DNA from: Mactromeris polynyma | Lineage: Eukaryota; Mollusca; Bivalvia; Venerida; Mactridae | NCBI GenBank assembly: GCA_032209605.1 | Contig: JASFXZ010000003.1 | Span: forward strand, 31,584,762-31,648,761 | Direction of reading: 5' to 3' | DNA: 64,000 nt | Part shown: positions 21,201-36,200 of the stretch, piece after piece | How the letters are laid out: the number at the start of each line of letters is the position of its first letter | How positions within the stretch are numbered: position 1 is the first letter of the stretch | Program-made: the position numbers and the translations under genes | The notes under the pieces: generated by a model | Told to the model about the DNA's origin: nothing | Databases searched by the model: none | What the model saw: the letters and a program-made list of their open reading frames with translations, nothing else

Positions 21201-24200
21201 GTTTTTATAGCTCTTTCTAGAATAATATGATGAAATCCTGTGAAACAAAGATGGGAACTTTTTGCTTCCACCTAAACTGAAATAGATAAGATACCAAAAT
21301 GTATTTTTGTATCATGTGTGTTCATTTTGAAAAAATGAGATAGTGCCGTTTAATCCAGTTTTCACCATTTTCTTTTGAATATATTATATACCTGTTCCAC
21401 ACCTATGGGTCATGTTCCCAATATATTCCAAAATATAAGACATGTATATGCCTGTGATATTGATAGGAAGCTGATAAGACCCTACGTAACTGGAAAATGT
21501 CAAAATGTGAATAAGTTATATAGGGTTTTATTTATGGGACTAGTTCCCAATACAGCTGGATAAACCCTATCTGAGTATCCTTTGGTTTACATGTCTCCTT
21601 TTTTCTGTTCATTTTTTAGTTCCAATTTTATGTATGTATGCATACATTGTATGTATGTCATGTGTTAGAACTCAAGACATCTGATATAAATGCTGGTCAT
21701 TCTTGTTTGTATGATATTAAGTACTTATTCATGATTGACTGAAGTTTTCGTTTTCCTCTAGATCAGTTTACTGCAACTGATTGTGAAGTAAGTTGTACGG
21801 TGTAAAAGGCATCATTGATGCTTTAAAATTTTGCCGTGTTCTTGTTAACTAAGTAAAGATTTAATGATAGGGGCATTTATATAATACACTCATTAAATAT
21901 TTGCTTAAAAAATGTTTAAGTTTGCATCAAACACAGACACAAAAGGTAGTTTAAATTTTCAAACTGTACACTATGATAAAATTACAAACTGTATTTATTA
22001 TATTGTTATTCCATTCATTGTGATGCTAATTGATTTGAAGCATAAATAGTCACAAGATATATAATTGATTGCCAGTTTCTAAGTCAACTTTGTAAACTCA
22101 GATACACTTATGAACTCTTTAATCCTGTTTATCAGTACATGTTTTTATACGTTATAATGCAAAAAAATCATCGGTATGGTAATCATTGTCAGTAGGTTCA
22201 GTAGAAAATTTTGAACATTTGTGTTCACAAAGATTTTAAAATTCAAGTACAAAATAATGGATTACTGATTTTTTTAGTTGATGTGAGATTCGGTCTTTAT
22301 GAGAGTGACCAATAATTATTTCCTTCTTTGTTTTGGTAATTTCCAAATTATTTACCTGCCTGATTTGTTTCATTAGGCCTTTTATCAGTTTTGTATATGC
22401 TTCAGAATATTATATGAAGATGAAGCTTTTTTGATATGTAAATAACTAACAAATCCGTCATGTGAAGAACAGAATGATTAATATGGTAAACACTTGATAG
22501 TTACTCTACTCCATTTATGTATTTTTCTCCTCATGCTGTCTCATACATGATGTGAGTCATATGTTGACAAGTATTGATGACTGTATGATGTGTGTGGAGG
22601 ATCGATACAATTACATGAAAACACTGCTGCTCTCTCTCTTATAAATACTGACACTTTCATAAATATTGATTGTTCAATTGTTTATGTTATGCCATTGGCT
22701 TATTAATGATATCTGGGTTTTTTTCATTTGTAATTCTGTCAATAATTCTTCAATTTAATTTTGAGTATGAAATTAGTTAAGATTTTCAATTTAAATGGCC
22801 TTGAAGGAAGTTAGTATTGTAGTTCTAAATTTTGTCTTGATATATTTCTGCCTTGCGCTAGCTACTACTTGGGAACCAGTGTTTTCTTAGAAAAATTACA
22901 TTATGAATTGTTAAATATAATCTATTAATGAGATACTGTATAACAGACCATCTGTTTACCATATTCAGTTGTTGGTACCCAAGAATTACTTATTTCTTTA
23001 TTAACTTGTCACCTTAATGATATCCTTTTTAAATGTGTTTTTCCCGATTCTAGGGAGATTGGTTAGTGCTTTTTCTTGTCCTGATCTCGGATTAAATTTC
23101 TATATAATGCAACTTATTCTTCGTTGTCTCTGGCCATTCCCTTTTCATCTCAGAGATCATTGAAAGTAGTTGGAAACTTCCAGTGACAAACTTTAACATG
23201 TAAATTTTCTAAATTTATTACAAGATATGTAGAGCATCAGGTTTAAAGTACACTAGAAATGTTGTGTTATGAATAATAAACCCAACATAGTTTATATAGA
23301 TTTGTAGATGAGGGCAAGTGCCAGTAAATCTTTGTATACACTGAAGCTAGACTTTGTGCCTCCGAAAGGATTTAGTGGGTTGTCACTGCTGTAAAAAGTT
23401 AAATTAGGTTATACATGCCTGATAAACATTTAATTTGCATCAACATTTTCCATTTGACTTTTGATTTATTTCAATTATCTTAAGTTTAATCATCCATGTA
23501 GATGCCTCTATAAAGATACATGTCTACGTCATTGTTTGATGTGGATGTCCTATCACGGTTTGGTTGTATTTTGTTAGTATTGAAAACTTTTTATACAATG
23601 TTAAATTATGCAATAACACCTGCTGGTAATGTTACAATTGTTGCGGGTTGGATCTGTTCATGATAAAGTATTAATCAATAACTTGATTCATGAATTTTAA
23701 TATAAATGACAATGATTTGTTATGTGTGACTAATATTGTTTTAGCCATAAAATCAAGCTGTTCTTATTCTTTGTTGGACTGGTGCCGTTATTTCATTAAC
23801 TTTTCTCAGCAGGCTGTTAATCAATGAGTGAACCAGTCTGCTTCCAATGTGGCTATTTTTAGCTCTATGCAGTCTGGAACTGTAGAAGGGTACTTTGCTT
23901 GTTTCACATGTGATAGAGAGTTTGTATACAAAGAACGTCAGTGAAATTATGAGATAAAAGTTGTGATATTACCAATATTCTGTGAGATTTTCCGGTTACA
24001 TGTAAACTGGAGCATATTTCACTAAATTACGCATTTTATTGGACATAACGTGCAGTGTGGATTAATTTGTACAAGAATTTAAAGTTTTACATGTATATAC
24101 TGTAGTTGTAACAAAAGAATTACTTTAGTCTCTATATGAAAATATTTTTAAAAGGATTAGGATTGTGTGTTGCCAAATTTGAATGAAAACTTTATCTGTC

Positions 24201-27200
24201 TCGTATATGTATATTATATATATGTATACATGATGTTGACAGGTTAATGGCGAATGATAGGGACTAATGTATCCGTTAATTACTATAACTGACTAGAAAT
24301 GTGTTAATTGGAATTTGAAAGTGTGCAAGATTTAACACATCGCTCAGTTCTTTGTTCAATGTCCAGGAAGAGGAAGGCTTAATTGAAAAGCTTGGAATTT
24401 AACCGTCTGAAGAAACATTAGTGTAGTTTTGGACAACTTGATTGAAGTCAATATTGTGTGAAACTAGAATAAACTCTTATTATGTGATATTTGACACTTT
24501 GGTGACGGTCTAGTTTATGGATAGGTGAAAGTTTCTTAGAATTCTTGGATATTTGTACAGTAGAAAATACAATAATAATAAATTTGTATGTTTCTAGATT
24601 TAACACCTGCAGAGAAGGATTTGTTGGAACAAATACGAAAAAAGAAAGAGAGACTTCTTAAAGAAATTCAGGTAGGTGACATTTACTCATCATACATGAA
24701 TATTTTTGCAAAATCTTTGTATGTCCATAATTCAAGGAAATGTGAGTTATGCATCAAGCAGTGTTAAGCAGGACATGTTGGGTTGACAGAAAGTAAAATG
24801 GTCTCAATGTCAATCAATGAGTGATAGGATAAAGAAAGGCTTCTCTGTAAAAGTTGATAACAGGAAAATTAAAAAATAGAAGTAAAGATTGTCAGAATAT
24901 GGGGGAAGCATTAAAGACATTTTATTTGTTGAAGAGAAAATTTATGCCTTTTTCAGGAATGTTGAATGTCTGTGCGGTGTCATATAAATTCTGTGCGTTC
25001 TCAGTGATAACTTGACAAATTGTAGCTATTCGACTGTCTCTATCTTCTATGGAATTCAATTAACTGTTCCGTATTGTCAGAGGTGATGAATTCTTAAATA
25101 ATACTTATTGTCAGGAGTGTCTGCTGATCCACTCGGTAATTGTGTGTGGTCTGAAAGATGTATGTAATTATATATGTCTGTATTACACATTCTTATATCA
25201 TCACATTCATCTTATCATCCTAATGTCTACCTTATAAATCTCTGATTTGTCATAATAGGTCTGTACAGCTTGTTAAAGATCTAATTGATTTCTTTTATAG
25301 AAGATTTATATGTAGAGATATATTAGCTGCAATGTTAAAATAGAATCAATTGAAATGGAAATTGGCCAAATTCAAGGTGTAAAAATTGCTAGGTAGGATT
25401 ATAAATGTTCAGATTTAACTGTTAGTGTTACATATTAATACATACATTGATTGTGATTCAGTAAGCTTATTTCGTTCCATGTTTCCAGACTGCAATATGT
25501 CTTATAGTGACTGAAATACTTGAGTCCATGAATTGATTTAAGCAATGTGTTCACTTCGGAATGCAAATTTCAATCTCAGTGTTTTACAACCATGAAAGTA
25601 TTATCTTAAATTTGTAAGGTTTGAGCTTTCTTATGATCATTTGCTATAATTTATTAGCACACTGTTTTATTTTGCTTTACTTACTGGTAGTTATTTAATT
25701 CCAATCGACATATGAAGATAATTATATGTGTACATACGCTATGCACATGTACATACATGTATATCTTAGCTGCTGATGCCTCAATATGATTGTATGGTAT
25801 TTGACTGCTGTTTGCTATATCTTCTCAGTGTGTCTGTGTGCCCATTATTGTGTTTATGGGTCGGATGCAAGTTCTTTTGTGACGTCTCTTTTGAATATTC
25901 ATCAGTTTATATTTGGTTTTATTGGTAAGGTCAATCGTACAAAGATGTGGTGTGTTATGAATATTTATAAACTATTTATCTATTTAATGTTTACTCCTGG
26001 AAGGGTTATCAATCAAGTGAGGTCATTATGCTAAGTCTGTCAACAAGTGACCCTGACCTGTCTCAGTGCGGAATATATCCAGTATCAACCACTGGGTTCT
26101 TGTTTATGTAGAAAGGTCTATTCAATATGAGTCTAGGATTACAACCATTGTCGTGCATGTTTGATTTACATGAAATACTCAATGTCATTAAAATTTGTTG
26201 TTCCTACAACTTGAGAATACTTGATAGCAATATAATGGATTTGACTGAGTTTTGAATAATTAATAATTTACTTAAGTTATAAAATAAGGTATTTTGTTTG
26301 AGCTGGGAAAATTATTTCTCATGAGTGCATAATAACATTGTCTGGCTGTCTTGTGTTCTCTTCCCATGATACATAATATATACTGCCTTAACATATTCAT
26401 TAGACCTATGTCAGTATGTGTTCTTCATTATTATTCAGGGGAGCTTCTTATATTGACATTGACTCAAGCTTTCACTGAGATCATGATTATCTAGACAATA
26501 GGAATATCTATGGTATACATGTATGTGGTATTATTCTATAGTCACAAACTTTGTGATTGACCTGATAAGGTGGCTGGCATTGAATTGTTTAGAGTTCAAC
26601 ATAGCAACAAATCATGTTGATGTAGGTGATTACTGAGAGTAAGTTGGTGAGAAACACGAGGAATTACTTTGTTACAAATTACACCATTATCATGGTATGA
26701 TAGTCTGATACTAGGTAGTTGTAATGTGGAGTATGATCATTATTCCAACCCATGTACATAAAGTATACAGTGAGCTTATAACACAGTTTTACTGGCAAAT
26801 AATTGGTAGCAGTGTGATTTTATCTATATATAAATCTTACAAGAGCTAACAACAAAACGCTACACCAACTCCCTGAGGGAAATGTATGTATCTGTATTAT
26901 CTACTGGTGTATGTCAGAATGTCTTCCAGCTGACTACTTGTTTTGTTTATATTTAATTTCCTTTAAATATAATTCAGTTTGCAAGAACTGCAGGAAGTCT
27001 TGTTAAAATGACCTTGTAGATGGAACTTGCATGGAAAGTACCTCAATGCTTCACACAGCAGTACATTAAACTATTTTGATGGAAATAAATACAGACATGT
27101 TTGTTGTTCTATTTGCATTTGTCTGCACGAAATCTAACCACTTAGCTTACATCTGTGACTGATCTGCAAATCCTTTTAGCTCCCTTTGCAACTTGAATCA

Positions 27201-30200
27201 GAATCTGGGGTTCATGTTATGTAATGTACAGATTGTAACTGTATGATAAGCTTCACATCCATTAAGTGATCTACATGATAACATGTATCCTTGATAAAGC
27301 AGGGTTTTAGAACAAAGTGGTTGTTAATCTCCTCTTTATCGGGTTGTAGGTGTAACAGAATCTTAAATAGCACCCATAAACTGTCTGATGGCTCCATCAA
27401 CTTTGAAGGCTACATTGCATTCCATTACCTCTTGTATGTAAATGGACACAGCTGCTTAGGGTTTACTAGTTTATGTAGTGCATACTGCATTTTTGACAAC
27501 AGTTGAGTACAGTACAACCTCTCTAGAGTGGCCATCTGTTGATTAACAATCATTCCTTAACAACAGTATCATTTTTTCGTTCAGTTCAAATTTACTGTGA
27601 AATATAACCTCCCTAGAGCTACAACAATTTAACAACCTACAAAATTTGCATCTTCCCAAGGGTGGTGCTCTGGAGGGTTTGCGCTTAATTTATTGTCATT
27701 GAGACTTTCTGCTATAACTGGAATATTCAACCGCAGAGTTTTTGATGCAAAATACTGTTGATAAAAGCAAATGGTATTTCCACATAAACGAATTGTCAGA
27801 ATTGAGAATGAGTGCGAGGATGTTCTTAGAGGAAAGTGAATCACTTGCTGAACTATCATAACTATGATCTTTAAGGCAGATTTGTTCATTAATTTTGTTG
27901 GTTTATTTTGAATGGTCAGTCAGTCTGTTCAAGATTACTGCAGATATAATGTGATGATAACGAATTGATTGATATGTATTTGATAGAATTATCAGTGTAC
28001 TTAATCAAGAGGAAAATATATTCATGGCTCACTTTCTGGCCTTAATATTTTTTTTCCATTAATATGTCTGACCTGACTAGTCTTTTTCTAAATGTATACA
28101 GTATTTAATACTTGTATCTTAATTTACTGTTAGCATTTAAATTATCAAGATAGTGGACTGCTATAAACACAGTATGTTTTTGTCCCCTATTTCCATTTAA
28201 AATTCCCCATCACACAATAATTCAAGGAAAATTCTAATAAGATTACGTGGAGTAAATCAACATTTCTTTAAACTTATTAAGAATAAGACATTTGTCAGGA
28301 AATACTGTACGGTTGTCATAAAAACAATAAATTAAAAAAAGTTGAAAATTGTTCATACAAGTTTGTCTCAAAATTTCCCTTTTTATTTTGTAAAGAAGCA
28401 AAACTTCTCCTCATAATGTAGGTATGTGTGTCAGTCCCCTAAAGGCTGTCTTGAAAGTTGAAAGTGCCCTGATAGCTGCCTTGTCTGTAATGATAAAAAA
28501 CTCAGATGTTTTTCAGGACTTTTATCTCTAAGGGCTGGTTTCATTATGTTTTGTTCTGGATTTTTTGCTGAAGAGCATTTTTCGAGTTACAAGTTCATCT
28601 TTGTGTTACATGAACATTTAGGATAAAATTTGGCCAGGATTTAAACATGCTGTTAAGATGGGGAACATTTTACATTTGTCATAATCATGTCGTATTTAAG
28701 CCAATTTACAATTGTGGAAATTCATTTTTGTAGCAGTAATTTTTGCATAAACATAATGACTTTAGACGATTTGGAATAATTTGTCAGTCCATTGACATAA
28801 CAGTGAATGATGAGGCATTGCCTCCAACAATGTTCAATGTGAAGTGTGGATCATCTGTTGCTGGGAACTTAAACTGTTTCCACATGGTATATAAATCATT
28901 TTAGTGAAAGATATATGGAAAAATAATTGCTGTATTCTTCGCTGATAAAATGTCAAATCAATTTAAAACAATGGGAAAGTATAATTTTCTTGTCTCTTTG
29001 ATAACTTCTCCTGGAAAAGTTTGGGAAGAGATATTGAAAAGGTCAACCCCATGCGAAACAAAGCAATTCATCGAAATTATTGCACTGCATTTAATTTCTT
29101 CTGAACTAATGTTTGCACCATTTTAGATGTAACAGAAGAAATAAACATTAATTTAATGAATCGAACAAACTATTCGCTCATTGCTCTTGGCTTTCAAGTT
29201 GTTCAGATTTTTATATTGACTTTATTCTTCCAATGAGATTGGATTTTTATTAAGAAATACATATATCAGAAGAAAAAAACAATTTTGTGGGTCTAGATTA
29301 AAGGCATTGTAGTATACAGGGATGTGAATTTTTTTATGGTAAACAAAACAACGGTCAGAACGTTTTTGATTTCTGTTTTGGATGAAGATTCGACTATGGC
29401 ACATAAAATAACCTTACGATGTTTTCATTACAGGAAATCGTCAGAATTGTAGACAATGTTCTCTTTGTTGACAAAGATAATTATCTTCGCATCCAACTCG
29501 AAATTTGATAATCGTCCGGGTCGCGAAAACTGATTACAAAACTGGCTCTACACGTTGCTTTCACTTCCTCTGTCTTTTACAGCAGTAAATTAACAGTAAA
29601 AACTAGTCACGCTTCTACACCTAATATGTCTGACCACTTCGGATATTATAGCCTTAGGGAGTGGAGGATTGACTTTTGATTCAGGAGTTATGTCATTTTC
29701 TTTTAGGCTACCTCAGATTTATAAAAAATGTAGTAGAGCGACTGTGATAGTTATCAGCACTTTAGCAGGGAATCGTATGTCAACATCGGACGCAAGATAA
29801 ACTACATGTAAATAACCAGTATGACATTTGAAGCGATCTGATTGGTCGGTTTTAACAAACCTCCGTCGCAACGTAATAGTTTTGTGTCATGATTACTAAC
29901 TATGTATCAGTTATCGACAGTTAATACGGACACCACTACTTTAATGTGTGACGTAAGCAGTTAATATAACGAGAGTAATAGCGTAACAAGTATATTTACC
30001 TTCAATGTCGTAGTAAGATTTGTACAAATAAAATAACTGCAATAGTGAAAATGATTAACCACCAGAAAAGGTGGCATGGGATCAACCAAATGCAAAAAGG
30101 TTGAAGGTCACTATATAGATGATACATGATTATATTCTTTATAATTTTAGAATGTGTATTGCTTTATACCTAGTGAATCATGAATCGATTTGTGGATCGC

Positions 30201-33200
30201 AAGTCAAAGATCGCGATTCGAATTGGATTGCCTTTTGTCTGGCAATACACAGCCCTATTTTTGTATGACTGTGTCAGTGATGACGTAACAACATGTAGTT
30301 AACTGTTATATAATTATGGCATTTCTATATACGTGTATTGCCAATTCAGATCTGTTTTACTTATATATTTTGAATTCGGGGATATATGCTTAATAATTAT
30401 GTAAGGTGGCCTATTGAATCTAAGGTTATTCTTATAATGTTTTCCAGGGGTTCCATTTGTCCCTTGAGTTGACCCTTTGACCCCTGGATTTTCCAAAGTG
30501 TCACATTTTGACCCGTAGGATTTCTGGCTGAAGGGTCAATTTTTCTCTAAACTGTAGGTATTTTTGCAAGAAAATGGTAATATCCAGTTACAAATTATCA
30601 AAATGACCCTTGAGATTCAGCACCTAGTGGAATCCCTGGTTTTCAGAATAATTATTTATAACCTCATTGCTCTGGTCCTGGTCTAGGCATTTTCCATAGC
30701 TCATTGTTCTATTCTAGTTATTACCACAACACAGAGATAATGAATGCAAACTCACAATGTGCTGTTCATGGTTATCATGAGATCAAACAGATAATGCTGT
30801 TCTATCTTTCTGTGATGTCCATACAGTTACTTGTCGCATGGATCACATAATACATATTTATAGGCATATTTCTGTATGCATACTCACATATATAGCTTAT
30901 ACAGATATAGACAGTGTATTTAATAGAGTTTTTACTTACATGAAACTTGTGTTATGATGTTAGTTAACAATTCAGTGCGATTTGGTGATCAAAGTTAAGG
31001 TTCTAGTGGTTTTAGCTGTAAATAAAATAGTTCCTGGAAATAGAAAGCTGGTGTGAAATAGCTTCGTTTTCGTCTTGTTGTGGGTGGATTGTTTAACTTG
31101 GAAGAAAATAATGGAGCTGCTGGTGTTTGTGCTTCTGTGATGCGTTTGCTTTCTGGAAACAGGATGTATAAATATACCAGCCAGCATCTGCTTAACTGGT
31201 TGGCGATTATATGACTATGAGTAACCTTGTGATTCATCCTATTCATACAATCTTTTATTATTTGATGTAAATAAACCTATAGAACACAGAGAAGAAAAGT
31301 GGATTTGATACTTGACCATGATATACATGATATACAGTGTGCAATGTTTCCTGATATAATCAAAGTAATTGGGTGTATTGGTGTTCACAAAGAAAATTCT
31401 GTCCTTATACAAGTTGATTTATTCTCTTAAATGTAATAATATTGGTGTATGAAAATGTTAATATTGTCAGATACATTATAAGTGAGGTTTACTATTTAAG
31501 AAATAGGCACTTTGCTTTCAGTTTCACCACTATGAAAGTCTATTACATGATTGCTGAATTGACCTGAAATTATTATATGTTTTGTAAATTTGATACACCT
31601 GTCAAAGAACATTAATTTTGAGTCGAGTATACCAAATATTTTGGTAGGAAAATGTATCGCGCCTTGAAATTCAGTGACAAGAAAAGTGGAAGTAGGACAT
31701 TGTATCACATGAAAATGCAGATATTGCAATCACCATTGAAGGTAGAAGTCAGGCAGTCAGCTGTTGTAAGTTACATTGAATTGTAGGTTTTATATATTAG
31801 AGAATGTATACAGATCTCAATCTCAATGCTTCATTGATTAGGCTACCAGTCATACAAACACAATAATTGAGAAACCTGATGGTTATAGATTGATGCACAA
31901 TGATGTTTTTACTCCTAAGATAAAGCATTTCACCAAATGTTCATACTAAATTATACATCTTGTACAACATCAATTTACCCTTAAGTTCTGGAAGTAGATT
32001 CAGACTGAGTAACAGGTTTAGTGATCACCTTTAGAAAATGACCACAGTTCTTGTAGGTAACAATACATGTATATCCAATTCAGATTCTACATTATGTATT
32101 ATTTAATTTAAACACATCTTGAAAATAGAAACAAGTATTTAAAAAAAAGAATATTGGCATCTCTTAAAGTTTTGGTGCACAATAAGTTTAAGTGTTTATG
32201 ATTGAAATATAAATATTTTGTAACATTTTATGAGATTTATGTAAATATTTAATGTTTTGGTTTGAAATCAAAACACAGATTTCAAGGATGAAAATTCACA
32301 GGAAGACACAAACTTCTAGCATTCTCAGCATTTTATATTAAACTTGTTGCGCATGATGAATTATAGTCTAAGGTTTTGTAATGATTTCCAGAAATTCTGG
32401 ATTTAAAGATAAACAGTGTCTGTTGTATATAAATTGCTACATCATTACCCATAATACACCATGCAATCTCACAATAATTCATTAGCCTGAAATTTTGTAA
32501 AGTATAACTGATTTATGTGTAATGGTATGATTGGAATCCAGGTATATCAATATAATTCCATGAAAGTTTAAATAAACCTGACTGCTTAAAGATGCCAGTT
32601 GGGTTATATCAGCATGTTTCTTGTCTTGTTACCCCCCCCCCCCCAGTGGAATGAATGGATCAGGTTGTGAGTTCAAGTCTGAGAGGTTGTGGGTTCAAGT
32701 TGTGACCCAAATACATTTGACTTTCAAATACATTGCTCTAATATTCTTAATAGCTGGATTAAAACTTCAATAAGAGTGACTGGAATAACTGTTAAGTATT
32801 GTTAACAGCATGCCATTAACATTGGTATTAACGAAATCCTGTATGGATTAGAATAAATCGTCAAGTATTATTTTTGTGGTGTTTCGATATGTTCCTCTTT
32901 GCAACAAGGAAGTAAATATACCTCTTCAGTTGACTGTGAGTGCTTTCATTAACAATCTAGTTTTCTGAGTAGCTGTATGCTTATATTGAGAACTTGTTCA
33001 ACCTTTGTCTTGAGTTTTGTACAATTGCTTTACTTCCTGTATCCTTTATTCAATGTACGTATCATGATCATATGTTACATGTATGTGCCTCTGTATCCTG
33101 TCAATGTCATAGTGAGTCCTAAGCCCATGAAATAAATATTTTAATGTAACCATGGATACTGACTCCCAGATGTTGGTAACCCTTTCTGAGACAATGTGAC

Positions 33201-36200
33201 GGCAGTTCATGTTTACATTCATAGTTGTCATTAGATGGCTACATGTGTTTTATTTCTGTGATGTTCTCAAAGTTTGTTTATCTTATAGAAATGAAAAGTC
33301 ACACTTTGTTTATTCTAAATGCTTTCATAGTTGAATGGTCATATGAAACAGATCAAGTGTATTTGATATTTTTTCATGATTATTTACTTTATCAGCAGTA
33401 TTACATTTACTCTTAATACAAATCAAATACACTTTATATCATTCATTATGTATCCATTTTGAAATAAATGTCATGTCTTCAATGCAATCACATAAGGATA
33501 AGATTTCTGTACTGTCCACCTATGATAGAATTAAGGGTATTGTCAAGATAATACGGAGAAGTTGTCAATGCCTTGCGGAGGAGCAGGTTAGTACTTGGTA
33601 ACCCAGGAGCACTGGTTAGGTCAACTGACCACTGTATAGGATTGAAATACATTTTAACAAGTTGTCATGAATGTTGTTATTTTACACATTAATTACCAAT
33701 AATTTATAAGTGGATTCTTCATTCATTAATGTTAGCTAATGTTATATTGCATGTTCAGGGTAAGAGATGTGTTTGATGATTCTGTAACAATCCAAATGTC
33801 CTTAAATTTCCGTTACATTTTATTGGATTGATGTAAGGAGGTAAATAACTTCCAACAAAAGTGGTGTTATGAAACACTGAACATTATTTATTGTACTTAT
33901 GGTAACTAAAACAACCTGTATATTAACTCCTTTAATTATTGACTATTTCCTGTATATAGCAGCACATGGCACTTCAGATTAAAGCACAGTGTGGTAATAC
34001 AATAAACTAATGGTTGCCATATGGTGCAAATTTATGGGAAAATTGAGCTCAGCTTTATGTGTTCCATTTCCCAATCTGTAACAAGTGGAAAACTCTTGTG
34101 TATTGTCTCAAATTTCAAGTAGAAATTTCAGTCAGTACTTGTACCATGATGGTATATTTCTCATGTAACTGAGCGAGACCCATCGGCACCATTTGCAGAC
34201 AGCCATGCATGTAATGATTTTTGAACTGTGAATTAAATTTACATACATAAGGGAGACGTATTGTATTACATGTAAGTGTGTAAGTGTTCTCTGTCTCAAA
34301 GTTTGGTAATTGTTTCCTGTTTGAAGGCGATGTAATTGTTTTAAGTGTGAATGCATGTATTATTTCTCGCTAAATGAGGAAGTAGAAATGTATGAACATG
34401 CAAGTGTACTAAATTTTGGCTATCATCCATCTTTCTGTGAGATAAAACTGCATTAACGACTATTAAGTCAGTGTACAAGTAGCTTTTATTGAAGGACATT
34501 CATTCATGTAACTAGTTCATGGTTAGATTATTCTCTGGGTTAAAAATTCACAAATAGTTGTCAAACTTTTTTCTAAAGGGCCTCTGTGGTCAAGCGGTTT
34601 TTGCCACTGTCTTCAAATCTCTCACCCCTCACTGCTGTGGGTTCAAATCACACCCGGGATGTAGAATGTGTAAGTGAGAAAGCCATCCAGCTGACTTACG
34701 GAAGGTCAGTGGTTCTATCGAGGAGTCCTGTTGGGGTCTTGCTACACCCTAATAACTGGAATAGTCACTACATAACTTAGGGAATTAATTCACTTAAAGC
34801 CGCATTAAAAAAAATACATATATTCATTTACTGTTGGCTACATGGCTATCTTCATATCCCATTTTACTAAATTTTGCAAGAAGTTTGAATTTTTAGAATT
34901 ATATTTGATAAAAATCAGATATAATGTGTACATATAATAAATGTGTATACATGTTTTCAAGTCTGCAATATGTACTTGTACTGTTTATATTACGTAAACT
35001 CTTAGAATTAAAACTGCTTCCTGCTCTTAGAATTCTTCAAAATATGTTCCAACTGCTCTAAGTTGAAGACATTTTTCATGGAATATTTATTTGCCTGTTT
35101 GTGGGTTTCTCCAGGTATGTATAGCTGATGAAAAATGATGGTGGTATTGAGATACACTTCCTGCCAGGCACTGTCTGGTACTATCATTCCTTGTATCTTC
35201 AAATGAAACACTTGAGTTCTCTGCAGGAAACCTGGTCAAAGGTTAACCATTTTCTGTTGTTTGCATTAAAAGCTGATTTAATTAGATACAGAAGGTGGCT
35301 CTTGATCATCATTGTCTTGTCATAATGTTTGGCGTGGGCGTGGTGGAACTGTGGAATGGTAGGCCAAAGGTGTCCTACATTTTGTGTTCCTCAAAACTTT
35401 TATGTGTAATGTATGTGATATTAATTGAATAAAGACGATATTATACACATAATTGTTTTCACTAATAAATTTATATGGAGGTATTAATTACTCTCTCAAA
35501 TAGATGTTCATTCTAAAGAACAAAATAATCTCACATTTTCTTTTATACCAACAAGTTCACTGATATTCTCTGTACAATGTGGTTATAAATAAGTGATTTA
35601 GTGTTAGGGGAGAGTTTATACCTCAGTGGATGTGTGGCTGAATTTATTTCATTGCTATATCAGAATAAATGAATTCATGTTTGCATTGCATGGAATAAAG
35701 ACCTTGGGCCAGGCACTGCCTTGAAGTTGCACATGAATATATATGTAGACAGTGACATACACTGCTAGTCTCTACAGTCACTTGACTTGTAATATTGCTC
35801 GTTATAAGATACTGTGAAGCTGGTTCCCAAAATTGCTTCACAAATTGCCTGGCATTTTGTCAGAGAAACGTACAATTATTGTCTGACCAAAAGATAGTTT
35901 GTCCCGACATTTCCTGGTTTTGAATGCATGGCCGCTTGTTAACTTGCTGAACATTCGGTCAGTGGCCTTGCAAGAGTTACAGGACTTGTTTGATATATGT
36001 CTGACATGTCGGTTTGTCCTGCATTGTATGCAAAGCTTGTTCTGTACATGTATAATATCCCTGCACTGCTGAAGCAACCTTCATTCATTTAGAGCTTTGT
36101 TGAGTTTTTGTTAACAAAACCAAGTAGAAAACAAGTAGGATTGGATATACATGCATTTAAGTGATACATAATAAATTAAACTAGCATGAAACACTGCAGT

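Larger units (their letters stand above)
18232..24597 (+). other. Cytohesin intron 1
   Basis: A 6.4-kb intron. It holds an inverted-repeat element (19079-19423), tRNA-like SINE remnants (about 19780-20035), a multi-unit repeat (20437-20930) and a SINE of family 2 (21026-21190). From 21.3 to 24.6 kb it is AT-rich with no feature that can be supported. Confidence 0.7.

Noticed and set aside
27512..27690. A pogo/Tigger-like terminus (cagtacaacctctctagagt)
   Set aside because: Only a short resemblance, repeated once in direct orientation about 90 bp on; no inverted partner or duplication was found.
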